From NCBI GenBank assembly GCA_016929525.1, contig JAFGIP010000021.1:1-59339 (forward strand): a DNA stretch of 59,339 bases, given 5' to 3'. A program made the position numbers and the translations under genes. The notes beneath the pieces were generated by a model. The model did no database searches. It was given only the letters and a program-made list of their open reading frames with translations, and was not told the DNA's origin. Origin of the DNA: Bacteroidales bacterium (GTDB lineage: Bacteria > Bacteroidota > Bacteroidia > Bacteroidales > UBA10428). Shown here one piece after another: positions 36,464-46,600 of this stretch; position 1 is the first letter of the stretch; each line of letters begins with the position of its first letter.

Positions 36464-37620
36464 TGAATACAAAGAAAATATTAAGCACTATTGAGGAACT
36501 CATACTGTATCTTGAAAAAAAGAAATTTAAGGGATACGATCCTTATGATGCTTTGAATATACCTTTACCCTGGGAGAAATTGCCCCGATGGGGTCCAATT
36601 ATGTTTATTCAGTTATTTAAAAGATTTCCATTCAATCTTAGAAATGTCCTGGGTATTAAGAGAGAATATAATCCGAAAGCCATGGGGCTTTTTTTATTGG
36701 CTTTTACCAGGCTTAATATAAAGACCGGGAAGAAGGAATATCTTGATAAGGCTGATTTTTTCTTTAACTGGCTTTACAATAACAGATCTCAAACATATTC
36801 AGGAAGCAGTTGGGGGTATAATTTTTTTTGGATAAGCCCTATTAGGTTCCTGAAACCATATACGCCATCATCGGTTGTTACAGGGTTTATTTGCCGTGCT
36901 ATATTCGAATATTATAAGCTTACTGGTAATGAACTGGCCAAAAAATGTTTGCTGGGAGCTTCGGAATTTATTACGAACCATATCCCGGTTTATAAGGATC
37001 AGTCAGGCCTAAGCTATAGCTATACACCTGTTCAGGAGGAAATATGCTATAATGCCAGTTTGCTTGCTGCTGAAATACTGGCATATAGTTATATTATAGA
37101 TCCAAATGACGAGATCAGGGATAAAATATTAAAGGCATGCAATTTTGTTATCTCAAGACAAAATGAAGATGGGAGCTGGTATTATAGTGAAAAAATTAAA
37201 ACAGGGGAACGACGCAAGCAAATAGATTTTCATCAGGGATTTGTACTGGATACTTTGCTAATAATTCAGGATCTTTTAAAAATGAATAAAAAGCCGTTTG
37301 ATGATGCCATAATAAAAGGACTGGAGTTTTACAGAAATTACCAGTTTTTCGAAAACGGAAGATCAAAATTCAGGTTACCAAAAAACTATCCGGCAGATAT
37401 TCATCACCAGGCACAGGGGATTATTACTTTCTCGCGTTTTAAAGATTACGGTAAAGATAATTCGACATTCGCATTGGAAATCGCTGATTGGACTATAAAG
37501 AATATGAAGTCTGTTAAAGGTTATTTTTACTATAGAAAAGGGTCTTTAATGTCGAATAAAATTGAATATATCAGATGGGGACAAGCGTGGATGTTACTTG
37601 CATTAACTGAAGTCTTATAA
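36463..37620 (+). CDS. Alpha/alpha-toroid protein of a polysaccharide locus
   Basis: This 385-residue protein has no signal peptide and consists of repeated helical hairpins: LFLLAFTRLNIKTGKKEYLD, SSVVTGFICRAIFEYYKLTG, ASLLAAEILAYSYI, RQNEDGSWYYSE, DFHQGFVLDTLLIIQD and RWGQAWMLLALTEVL. The QNEDGSWYY element recalls QW-like repeats of squalene-cyclase/prenyltransferase toroids, and the layout also resembles N-acylglucosamine epimerase and polysaccharide-lyase toroids. It is translationally coupled to the bi-domain oxidoreductase (TAATG). A glycan-related enzyme is likely; the reaction is not predictable. Confidence 0.6.
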   Translation: MNTKKILSTIEELILYLEKKKFKGYDPYDALNIPLPWEKLPRWGPIMFIQLFKRFPFNLRNVLGIKREYNPKAMGLFLLAFTRLNIKTGKKEYLDKADFFFNWLYNNRSQTYSGSSWGYNFFWISPIRFLKPYTPSSVVTGFICRAIFEYYKLTGNELAKKCLLGASEFITNHIPVYKDQSGLSYSYTPVQEEICYNASLLAAEILAYSYIIDPNDEIRDKILKACNFVISRQNEDGSWYYSEKIKTGERRKQIDFHQGFVLDTLLIIQDLLKMNKKPFDDAIIKGLEFYRNYQFFENGRSKFRLPKNYPADIHHQAQGIITFSRFKDYGKDNSTFALEIADWTIKNMKSVKGYFYYRKGSLMSNKIEYIRWGQAWMLLALTEVL

Positions 37621-37650
37621 TATAATAAAATAATGGTGAATTTCAAAACT

Positions 37651-37690
37651 GATTTTGGCAATATATATCACCAAAATTCGGTTTCATTTT
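37651..37690 (+). terminator. Possible weak terminator after the toroid gene
   Basis: GATTTTGG (37651-37658) can pair with CCAAAATT (37671-37678) over a 12-base loop, followed by a moderately T-rich stretch. The stem is AT-rich and the tail interrupted, so function is uncertain. Confidence 0.35.
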
Positions 37691-37740
37691 CATTGAATAC
37701 CAGCATTGTAATTGGTAACTTTAATATGATGATAACAATA

Positions 37741-37765
37741 AATTAAGTATGTTGTTAACTTAATT
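37741..37765 (+). promoter_or_regulatory. Inverted repeat upstream of the DUF354 gene
   Basis: AATTAAGT (37741-37748) is an inverted copy of ACTTAATT (37758-37765) with nine bases between, 70 bases before the DUF354 start. There is no T-tail, so a protein-binding site is more likely than a terminator, but AT-rich sequence makes chance repeats common. Confidence 0.25.
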
Positions 37766-37835
37766 AATTGTGATCTGATAAAGTAATATTTGTGTTGAAA
37801 AGAACTAAACCTGGTTATAACCAAAAATCTTGTTA

Positions 37836-39002
37836 ATGAAGCTTCTTTTTTATTTAGGACATCCGGCCCATTATCATTTATTCAAGAATGCTATAAATCA
37901 TTTTAAATCGAATAATAGCCCGGTACATATACTTATAAAAAGGAAGGATGTACTGGAAGAATTACTGGATGCCGATGGACATATTTACAGCAATATCTTT
38001 CCAAATACAAGGGGAGCTTCAATAGTATCTATGACAAAAACCATATTGAAGCGAAATTACAGTCTGGCAAAATATTGTTTAAAAACAAAACCTGATCTAT
38101 TAATAGGAACCTCTGTGGAGAATTCTCATATCGGAAAACTTTTAAATATTCCGTCAATTAATGTTAATGAAGATGATCATGACGTTGTCCCGCTTTATAG
38201 TCAGCTAAGTTATCCTTTATCAAATACCATTTTATCACCAACGACTTGCAGTACCGGTAAATGGGAATTTAAAACCATACATTACAAGGGATATCACGAA
38301 CTTGCATATCTGCACCCGAACAACTTTATGCCAAGCAGTATAATTGCAAAAAAGTATGTACCTCTCGATAAACCGTTTTTTCTCATTCGGTTTGCAAAGC
38401 TCACAGCACATCATGACAGAGGTATTCGGGGTATTGATGATACAACAGCATTGCAGATTGTTGAAAAACTAATCCCTCATGGGAATGTTTTTATTACTTC
38501 TGAAAAGAAGCTTGAGAAAGAATTTGAACAATACAGAATAGATATTGAACCTCGTGATATGCATCACGTAATGACATTTGCTAAATTATATATTGGTGAC
38601 AGTCAGACTATGGCCGCGGAAGCAGGGGTACTGGGAGTTCCTTTTATCAGGTATAACGATTTTGCGGGAAGAATAGGCTATCTGAAAGAGCTCGAAGAAA
38701 CATATGGTTTAGGTTTCGGGATATCTCCTCCCAATAGCCGTAAATTACTGGGAACTATTGAATATCTTCTGAAAACAGAATTGGTGCAAGAAGTTTATCA
38801 GGAAAGAAGAATAAAAATGTTGAATGAAAAGATTGATGTAAATCAGTTTCTTATCTGGTTCATTCAAAATTTCCCAAATAGTAAACATATTATGAGAACA
38901 AATCCGGATTTTCAGTCTAAATTTATCAGCAGGTTCAGAATTGAAAAAGAAATTGAACATAGTAGAATAAAACAAAAAGAATTATCAGTAGTTATAACAT
39001 AG
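37836..39002 (+). CDS. DUF354 family GT-B-like protein
   Basis: This 388-residue protein begins KLLFYLGHPAHYHLFKNAI, the diagnostic DUF354 start, where the histidines align with the N-terminal lobe of UDP-GlcNAc 2-epimerase/GT-B proteins. Later elements are PDLLIGTSVENSHIGKLL, VNEDDHDVVPLYSQL and YIGDSQTMAAEAGVLGVPFIRYND, the last like the donor-binding loop of GT-B enzymes. A TTG two codons upstream is in frame; the ATG at 37836 fits better. Members occur in archaeal and bacterial polysaccharide loci and are thought to be glycosyltransferases. Confidence 0.82.
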   Translation: MKLLFYLGHPAHYHLFKNAINHFKSNNSPVHILIKRKDVLEELLDADGHIYSNIFPNTRGASIVSMTKTILKRNYSLAKYCLKTKPDLLIGTSVENSHIGKLLNIPSINVNEDDHDVVPLYSQLSYPLSNTILSPTTCSTGKWEFKTIHYKGYHELAYLHPNNFMPSSIIAKKYVPLDKPFFLIRFAKLTAHHDRGIRGIDDTTALQIVEKLIPHGNVFITSEKKLEKEFEQYRIDIEPRDMHHVMTFAKLYIGDSQTMAAEAGVLGVPFIRYNDFAGRIGYLKELEETYGLGFGISPPNSRKLLGTIEYLLKTELVQEVYQERRIKMLNEKIDVNQFLIWFIQNFPNSKHIMRTNPDFQSKFISRFRIEKEIEHSRIKQKELSVVIT

Positions 39003-39114
39003 TATGCTATCCTGAATCTATTATTATTTCTTGATAAATTGCAATCTGTGTTATAAATGCAGTACATTAGGTGATATAGTACTAAACAGACAGTTCATTT
39101 GAACAATTAGAGGT

Positions 39115-40650
39115 ATGAATGGGAACATGAGATCGAAAACAGCAATATATGCATTTTTTGATATTTTCTTTGTATCACTGATATTTACTTTTTTCTTATA
39201 CATAAAAGCAGAACCATTTCATAATATTCTAGGGAAGTACATTTATTCTTTCCTGTTGTTCCTTGGATTATGGCTTATAGTTTCAATAGCCAGTAATAAA
39301 TATAATTTTTATAAAGCGGAAAAGCTTCAGAGTGTAATAAGCCAGATATTACTCGGTAATATACTGGTGTTAGGTTTGGCAACCACGCTGATTTATCTTA
39401 TTCGGATAGACTACTATTCAAGAATGGTTGTTTTTGGAACAATTGCAACAGCAACCGTAGTAGAGTTATTCTGGTTTGTTCTGCTATATTATCTTCACAC
39501 CGCTACAGTTGAACCAACCGAGGTTTTGGAACCAAAAACCTCCAAACGAAGAAGTTTTTTAAAGAACGGGCTTATTGCGAGAAGGGCTGAGGCAAGGAAA
39601 CCTGGGCTTAAATCAAGGGAAGAGGCTATACTTGTTGAGATTGATCAGAAAGCATTTGAGTTTATTTTCAACTATGCAAAGATTGATTCCCCAAATACTC
39701 TTGTAGTTAGCACAACATCACGTTTCAATATAGAAACACAACTCAGAAGCAGCTTCGAATCGATAGTTAACTTAAAAAGGATAAATGATATAAGATATGT
39801 CAATAAATTCTTTGAATCGGTAAACACCAGGTTGCCAAAAGGTGGAATTTATATCGATTTCGTTGAGACTAAAAACCTGAGAAAAAGAAGAATTCTGAGG
39901 AAGTACCCTCCTTTATTGAATTATGTGGCCTATATGGTTGATTTTATTATTAAAAGACTATTTCCTAAATTCTCAGCCACAAAAGGCTTATACTTTTTTT
40001 TAACCCGAGGACAAAACAGGGTTTTTACAAAGGCAGAAGTCTATGGCAGGTTATATTCCTGTGGTTTTGAAATTGTTGAAGAAAAGTATATAAGCGGGCA
40101 CTTATTTTTTATTGCACGTAAGGCTACTGAACCTTATTACCCAAAAAATCCTACGTATGGTCCGTTTATTAAACTGGAAAGAATTGGTTACAAAGGGAAA
40201 ATTATTAAAGTATATAAGCTTCGCACAATGCACCCGTATGCCGAATATCTTCAGGAATATATTTATAAAACGCAGGGTTTACAGGAAGGCGGAAAATTTA
40301 AATCTGATTTTCGTATTTCCAATTTAGGCAGGTTTCTTCGTATTTTCTGGCTCGATGAACTTCCAATGCTTATTAATCTTATAAAAGGTGATTTAAAAAT
40401 TATAGGTGTAAGACCATTGAGCCGTCATTATTTTAGTCTGTATTCCGAAGAACTTCAGCAAAGAAGAAAGAATTATAAACCGGGATTAATACCACCATTC
40501 TATGCCGATAACCCAAAAACCCTTCAGGAAATAATGGATTCGGAACTCAGATATATGGATGCATATGATAAACATCCTTTCTTTACAGACTTTAAATATT
40601 TTTTCAGAGCTTTCTACAACATTGTATTCCGAAGATACCGCAGCAAATAG
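39115..40650 (+). CDS. Polyprenyl-phosphate sugar transferase, atypical architecture
   Basis: This 511-residue protein has four N-terminal membrane segments (about residues 8-130) as in WcaJ/WbaP-type initiating transferases. It then has a long soluble middle (140-345) and a C-terminal sugar-transferase domain: GYKGKIIKVYKLRTMHPYAE, FKSDFRISNLGRFLRIFWLDELPML and LIKGDLKIIGVRPLSRHY. The D-E pair and GxRP motif match the phosphoglycosyltransferase catalytic core. The membrane hairpin (KRLFDI-type) that normally precedes the core is missing: FIARKATEPYYPKNPTYGPF takes its place. It probably starts the polysaccharide by loading a sugar-1-phosphate on undecaprenyl phosphate, unless the altered architecture changes this. 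Confidence 0.8.
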   Translation: MNGNMRSKTAIYAFFDIFFVSLIFTFFLYIKAEPFHNILGKYIYSFLLFLGLWLIVSIASNKYNFYKAEKLQSVISQILLGNILVLGLATTLIYLIRIDYYSRMVVFGTIATATVVELFWFVLLYYLHTATVEPTEVLEPKTSKRRSFLKNGLIARRAEARKPGLKSREEAILVEIDQKAFEFIFNYAKIDSPNTLVVSTTSRFNIETQLRSSFESIVNLKRINDIRYVNKFFESVNTRLPKGGIYIDFVETKNLRKRRILRKYPPLLNYVAYMVDFIIKRLFPKFSATKGLYFFLTRGQNRVFTKAEVYGRLYSCGFEIVEEKYISGHLFFIARKATEPYYPKNPTYGPFIKLERIGYKGKIIKVYKLRTMHPYAEYLQEYIYKTQGLQEGGKFKSDFRISNLGRFLRIFWLDELPMLINLIKGDLKIIGVRPLSRHYFSLYSEELQQRRKNYKPGLIPPFYADNPKTLQEIMDSELRYMDAYDKHPFFTDFKYFFRAFYNIVFRRYRSK

Positions 40651-40662
40651 ATTTTAAAATTA

Positions 40663-41661
40663 TTATTTAATGTAATATTTAGCGGTTTCCGAGATAACCT
40701 GATCAATACTTTGAAAGGTATAGTTAAATTGTTCGATAAATTTTTTAGCACTGTATTCCTGTATGCTGTTTGCAGATTTTACGGATTGTTTTGTTAGCCG
40801 GGGTGGTTTACCGGTAATAACCGAAATTAAAAATTCAATTCGCCATAAAAGTGATAAAAAAAACGGTGTAGCAAGTTTATAAGGTGCTCGTTTGTTTAAT
40901 GCTAAGGCTATCTTCTCAAACAGCTCTTTATAGCTGATATTGGATGTATTAAGTATATATCGTTCTCCTCCTACATCACTTTCCATTAAGATTATCATAG
41001 CTTTTACTACATCCTGAACACCAACATACCCTGTTTTCCCCAGGGTATAATATCTTATTCCATTATTAACAATTTCATATATTCTGCTGCTGCTTTGTGT
41101 CCAGTCACCGGGGCCAAGTATTACTGACGGATTCACAATAATCGCGTTAAGACCTTCGGTGATTCCTCTCCATACTTCAAATTCCGCACGAGTTTTAGTA
41201 TAGCTGTATACCGTACTGTTTTTTACCGGCCAGCCATTTGATTCGGTAATCAACTTTCCATACATCGACTTGCTTAAAGCTGCTACTGAACTTACATGTA
41301 AAAACTTCAGGGGCTTTTTTTCTAAGCAAATATCAACCAGGTTTCTCGTTCCAAGGATGTTGGTGTTATGCAGCTTTTTTGTATCCCTGGTATTAAATGA
41401 AACTGCTGCTGCACAATGATATACTTTATTAGTACCAACCATTGCCTCTTCTATTGAACTTTTATCCAGTAAATCTCCCTGGTACCAGTCAATTGAATCT
41501 AAAAGTTCTTCAGGATTATCAGGGTAATACTTCCATACTGAGAACACCTTATGTTTATCTGTTTCAGGTCGTATAAGGCATCGAACTTCTTCTTTTCTCT
41601 TACGAAGTTCCAGTAGTAAATGACCTCCCAATAATCCTGTTCCTCCTGTTACAAGTATCAT
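40663..41661 (-). CDS. NAD-dependent epimerase/dehydratase (extended SDR)
   Basis: This 332-residue extended SDR has an N-terminal dinucleotide loop TGGTGLLGGHLL, the CAAAVSF segment, HVSSVAALSK and the catalytic YxxxK as Y-S-Y-T-K. The start at 41661 places the fold directly at residue 2; a longer frame to 41697 adds an unlikely tail. It is convergent with the sugar transferase (12-base gap) and divergent from ribE. The sequence resembles dihydroflavonol-reductase-like SDRs more than classical UDP-sugar epimerases, so the substrate is open. Confidence 0.83.
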   Translation of the reverse strand: MILVTGGTGLLGGHLLLELRKRKEEVRCLIRPETDKHKVFSVWKYYPDNPEELLDSIDWYQGDLLDKSSIEEAMVGTNKVYHCAAAVSFNTRDTKKLHNTNILGTRNLVDICLEKKPLKFLHVSSVAALSKSMYGKLITESNGWPVKNSTVYSYTKTRAEFEVWRGITEGLNAIIVNPSVILGPGDWTQSSSRIYEIVNNGIRYYTLGKTGYVGVQDVVKAMIILMESDVGGERYILNTSNISYKELFEKIALALNKRAPYKLATPFFLSLLWRIEFLISVITGKPPRLTKQSVKSANSIQEYSAKKFIEQFNYTFQSIDQVISETAKYYIK

Positions 41662-41764
41662 TTTCAAGCTTATTTCACAGTAAAGATATATATACATATT
41701 CTTCTTTTTAAAACGTTACTTTTTAACCATAGTTCAGAATTCATTACATTCGCAAAAAAATAAT

Positions 41765-42364
41765 ATGTTCACAGGAATTGTTGAAGAAGCTGCAACGGTT
41801 GTTGCACTTGAAAAAGAAAAAGAAAACCTGCACATAACCCTGAAATGCTCATTTGTAGACGAATTAAAAATCGATCAGAGTATTTCTCATAATGGGGTGT
41901 GTTTAACAGTGATAAAAAAAGACAGCGAAACATATACTGTTACAGCAATACAGGAAACATTACTGAAGTCAAATCTCGGTAATTTAAAATCTGGTGATAA
42001 AATTAACCTTGAACGCAGTGCAAAAATTAACGGCAGGTTAGACGGGCACATAGTCCAGGGACATGTCGATCAGACTGCTGTATGTACTGATGTAAAAGAA
42101 TCTGAAGGAAGCTGGTATTTTACATTCGAATACGAACCGCAACAAGATGATTATATTACGGTAGAAAAAGGTTCTGTATCGGTAAACGGAGTCAGCCTGA
42201 CGGTTGTGAATTCAAAAGATAATTCATTCCAGGTGGCCATAATACCTTATACATACGAAGTCACGAATTTCCATCAGATAAAACCGGGCACTGTTGTAAA
42301 TCTTGAATTTGATATCATTGGTAAGTATATTGCAAGAATTGTTAAACAACAGTTAAGGAAGTAA
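41765..42364 (+). CDS. ribE: Riboflavin synthase, alpha subunit
   Basis: This 199-residue protein has the two lumazine-binding barrels of riboflavin synthase, which converts two 6,7-dimethyl-8-ribityllumazine molecules to riboflavin. The start MFTGIVEEAATV, the ISHNGVCLTV segment of repeat one and VEKGSVSVNGVSLTVV of repeat two are diagnostic, with GRLDGHIVQGHVDQTA between them. Length is normal. TACATTCG at 41745-41752 may be a weak -7 box. No FMN riboswitch is evident in the short upstream gap. Confidence 0.95.
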   Translation: MFTGIVEEAATVVALEKEKENLHITLKCSFVDELKIDQSISHNGVCLTVIKKDSETYTVTAIQETLLKSNLGNLKSGDKINLERSAKINGRLDGHIVQGHVDQTAVCTDVKESEGSWYFTFEYEPQQDDYITVEKGSVSVNGVSLTVVNSKDNSFQVAIIPYTYEVTNFHQIKPGTVVNLEFDIIGKYIARIVKQQLRK

Positions 42365-42413
42365 ATTAAAAATTTGTTAGTAATAACTTAATAAGCATAC
42401 TATATTAGTTCGC

Positions 42414-42429
42414 AATAAGTTAACTTATT
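42414..42429 (+). promoter_or_regulatory. 16-base palindrome before the histidine kinase
   Basis: AATAAGTTAACTTATT is a perfect palindrome 18 bases upstream of the histidine-kinase start and 49 bases after ribE. It could be an operator. It is AT-rich, so chance cannot be excluded, and no downstream T-tail supports a terminator. Confidence 0.3.
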
Positions 42430-42446
42430 TTAGCATCCTTATTTTT

Positions 42447-43499
42447 ATGAATATGCGAAAATCTTCGCCGAGACAATTAGCAATAATTATAGCTTTAATT
42501 ACATCTGTTATTACAGTTGGAGGCGGGATCATTATTATTATAATTAAAGAATCTAATATTTTTGTTTCAATTCTGTTTATTGCCTTATTGGTTTTTTTTT
42601 CAGTTTTTATAATTGTATTCTATTCTCTGAATAATTTCATATTTGAAAAGATCAAACCCATTTATAAAACAATTCAACAAATTAATTATGAAGAAGATAA
42701 ATTAAGAAGTAATCTGGAAGAAGATGATATAATACAGGATGTACAAAACGATGTGATGGTCTGGGCAAAAAAGAAAACAAGGGAAATCACTCAGCTGAGA
42801 CAATTGGAAAAATATCGAAGGGAATTCCTTGGTAATGTTTCGCACGAATTAAAAACACCGATCTTCAACATCCAGGGCTATATCCTTACATTACTTGATG
42901 GCGGACTGGAAGATAAGAAAATAAACAGAAAGTATCTTGAGCGCACTGAAAAAAGTGTAAACCGATTGATTTCTATTGTTAACGATCTTGAATCAATATC
43001 ACGCATGGAATCAGGAGAACTTAAATTAGAGTACATCAATTTTAATATTGTTAAGCTTGTAGAAGAGATAATTGATGAACAGGAACAATTCGCAAAGGAT
43101 AGAAATATAAAAGTGAAGTTAGAACGAAATTTCGATAAAAGTGTTATGGTACATGCTGATAGAAAAAGGATCTATGAGGTAATTAAAAACCTTATTGTAA
43201 ATTCCATTATTTATGGTAAAGAAGGGGGACATTCTCTGATCAGTTTCATGGATATGGAAGAATATATAATGGTTGAAATATCAGATAATGGTGTTGGTAT
43301 GTCAGAGAAAGATCTGCCAAGAATATTTGAACGTTTCTTCCGGACAGATAAAAGCCGTTCGCGTGAAATGGGAGGAACAGGTTTAGGGTTATCGATCGTT
43401 AAACATATCCTTGAAGCTCATAATCAAACTATTAATGTTCAGAGCAAAATCGATCAGGGTTCTACTTTTGCTTTCACACTTGAAAAAGGTTCCAAATAA
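42447..43499 (+). CDS. Membrane sensor histidine kinase (PhoR-like)
   Basis: This 350-residue kinase has two N-terminal transmembrane segments (about residues 10-60) with almost no periplasmic loop. A short linker, the dimerisation box LGNVSHELKTPIFNIQGY with phospho-accepting H133, the N-box region LIVNSIIYGKEGG, ISDNGVGMSEKDLPRIFERF and GGTGLGLSIVKHILEAH follow. This is the PhoR/ResE type. Its response regulator is not adjacent: the nearest receiver protein is at 49393 and has no output domain. Signal unknown. Confidence 0.9.
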   Translation: MNMRKSSPRQLAIIIALITSVITVGGGIIIIIIKESNIFVSILFIALLVFFSVFIIVFYSLNNFIFEKIKPIYKTIQQINYEEDKLRSNLEEDDIIQDVQNDVMVWAKKKTREITQLRQLEKYRREFLGNVSHELKTPIFNIQGYILTLLDGGLEDKKINRKYLERTEKSVNRLISIVNDLESISRMESGELKLEYINFNIVKLVEEIIDEQEQFAKDRNIKVKLERNFDKSVMVHADRKRIYEVIKNLIVNSIIYGKEGGHSLISFMDMEEYIMVEISDNGVGMSEKDLPRIFERFFRTDKSRSREMGGTGLGLSIVKHILEAHNQTINVQSKIDQGSTFAFTLEKGSK

Positions 43500-43556
43500 A
43501 GTTGTAACGAGTATTCAACTTACTGCTATTCAAGAGGTCCGTATATTGATTATTAA

Positions 43557-43587
43557 TTGGTTTTTTTTATTCAGAAGTCTATCTTTG
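43557..43587 (+). promoter_or_regulatory. Bacteroidota-type promoter of ileS
   Basis: TTG at 43557-43559, a 20-base spacer and TATCTTTG at 43580-43587 match the -33 TTG and -7 TAnnTTTG consensus exactly. It lies about 40 bases before the ileS ATG. Confidence 0.65.
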
Positions 43588-43627
43588 TGCAATTTTCAGC
43601 ATGATGCATATATAGTATTATATCACA

Positions 43628-46600
43628 ATGAGCAACAAATTTCCAGAATACAAACAGTTTGATCTGTCCCGGATAAATAAGGAAGTATTGGCGAAATGGG
43701 ACCGGGATGATGTATTTCATAAAAGCCTTGAGAACAGGAGTAACGGGAATTCATATATTTTTTATGAAGGACCGCCCTCGGCAAATGGTATGCCCGGAAT
43801 ACACCATGTTATATCACGGGCAATAAAAGATATTGTTTGCAGGTATAAAACACTTAAAGGTTTTAAAGTTGAAAGAAAAGCCGGCTGGGACACTCATGGA
43901 CTACCGGTTGAATTAAGCGTAGAAAAATTACTCGGGATTACAAAAGAAGATATTGGCTCTAAGATTTCAGTAAAAGAATATAACGATACCTGTAAAAAGG
44001 AAGTAATGAAGTATACCCGAGAATGGGAAGACCTTACCCGTAAAATGGGTTACTGGGTTAATATGGATCATCCGTACATTACCTATGATAACAGGTATAT
44101 TGAAACTTTGTGGTATTTACTGAAAGAATTTTTCAAAAAGGATCTTTTATATAAAGGTTATACAATCCAACCTTATTCACCGGCAGCCGGAACAGGCTTA
44201 AGTTCGCATGAACTGAATCAGCCGGGATGTTATCGCGATGTGAAAGATACAACCTGTATTGCCCAGTTCAAGGTAATTCGAAATGAAAAATCACAATTCC
44301 TGTTTGAAGATACTGATACAGAAGTATTCTTCCTGGCCTGGACAACTACTCCATGGACACTTCCGTCAAATACTGCTTTGGCTGTAGGTGGTCAGATCAA
44401 CTATGTTAAAGTAAAAGCTTTTAATCCTTATACATCGAATCCGATAACGGTAATCCTGGCCAAAGACCTTATGCCGGTATATTTCGATCCTAAGAATAGT
44501 GAATTACAACTGGAAGATTATCAGGATGGAGATAAAAAAATTCCATTTAAGGTCTTAAAAGAATATAAAGGGAACCAACTGAAAGGTATTCAGTATGAAC
44601 AACTCATCGATTGGGTAGTCCCGGATGGTAAAGCATTTGAAGTGCTCATCGGTGATTTTGTAACAACAGAGGACGGTACAGGCATTGTACATATTGCACC
44701 TACATTTGGCGCCGACGACTATCGTATTACTCAGCAGTATGGTGTAGTTCCGCTTACAGTTACTGATAAGGACGGAACAAAAGCACCTCTTGTCGATCGT
44801 AAAGGACGTTTCTATCCTGTTGAGAAACTGGATATTGATTTTGTAAGAAAATCAGTGAATACTAAATCTTATGCTTCTTTTCAGGGTAGATATGTAAAAA
44901 ATGAATACGATGAGTCTTTATCTGAAAATGACCCGACAATTGATATAGATATTGCTGTTGACCTGAAAAAGGACAATAAAGCTTTTCGTATTGAAAAGCA
45001 TATTCATAATTACCCGCACTGCTGGCGAACCGATAAACCTGTTCTTTATTATCCTCTTGATTCGTGGTTTATTCGTACTACAGCTCTTAAAGAAAGGTTA
45101 ATTGAGTTAAACAATACAATAAACTGGAAACCGCCTGCAACAGGAACAGGAAGATTTGGTAAATGGCTGGAAAATTTAGTCGACTGGAATCTTTCGCGTT
45201 CACGATTCTGGGGAACACCGCTTCCTATCTGGGTGAGTGAAGATAGAACCGAAATGAAGTGTATAGGTTCTGTTGCAGAATTGAAAAAGGAAATTAAGAA
45301 ATCTGTTGAAGCAGGTTTCATGAAATCAAATCCGATTTCCGATTTCAGGGTAGGGGATTTTTCAGCTGAAAACTACAATAGGATAGACTTACATCGTCCT
45401 TTTGTAGATGAGGTAATCCTGGTTTCCGATAACGGGCAGAAGATGCTTCGTGAGCCCGATCTGATCGATGTATGGTTCGATTCAGGAGCAATGCCTTATG
45501 CACAGGTGCATTATCCTTTTGCTACAAATGGAACTGATTTCGATAATGTTTATCCGGCAGATTTTATTGCTGAGGGAGTTGATCAGACCAGAGGATGGTT
45601 TTTTACACTGCATGCGATTGCTGTTATGTTATTCGATTCTGTTGCCTTTAAGAATATTATCAGTAACGGATTGGTACTCGATAAAAATGGCAATAAGATG
45701 TCGAAGCGTCTTGGAAATGCAGTTGATCCGTTCGATACTATTGAAAAATACGGATCGGATCCACTGCGCTGGTATATGATCACAAATGCACAACCATGGG
45801 ATAATTTAAAATTTGATATTGAAGGAATAGAAGAAGTGCGCAGGAAATTCTTCGGAACATTATACAATACATATTCATTCTTTGCTCTGTATGCCAACGT
45901 TGACGGTTTCACATGTAATGAAAAGGAAGTCCCTGTTGAAGACAGGCCGGAAATTGACCGCTGGATTATTTCTTTACTGAATACGCTGGTAAAGGAAGTT
46001 GGTGAACAATATGAAAATTATGAAATTACAAGAGCAGGCAGATTAATCCAGGAATTTGTAATGGAACACCTGAGTAACTGGTACGTACGACTTAATCGTA
46101 AAAGATTTTGGGGCGGTGAATTCGATACGGATAAACTCGCTGCTTATCAGACCTTATACTCATGTTTAAAAATTGTTTCGATTCTTGCTTCACCAATTGC
46201 ACCATTCTATTCAGATAAACTATACTGCGATTTAACAAAGATCAACTCATCAGACTCGGTTCAGTCAGTTCATCTCGTCGATTTTCCAAATTTTAACCCG
46301 AAACATATTGATACCGATCTGGAAGAAAGAATGAATATTGCACAAAGCATATCCTCTCTGGTGTTAGGTTTGCGGCGTAAAGTAAATATTAAAGTTCGTC
46401 AGCCACTTAGTAAAATTATGGTACCGGTACTGAACGATCAGTTCGAAGAACAACTTAAAATGGTATCAGGTCTGATCCTTTCCGAGGTTAATATTAAAGA
46501 GATAGAGTTTTTAAAAGATACTTCAGGAATCCTCGTTAAAAAGATTAAACCAAATTTCAAAAATCTGGGGCCAAGATTTGGTAAACTCATGAAGCAGGTT

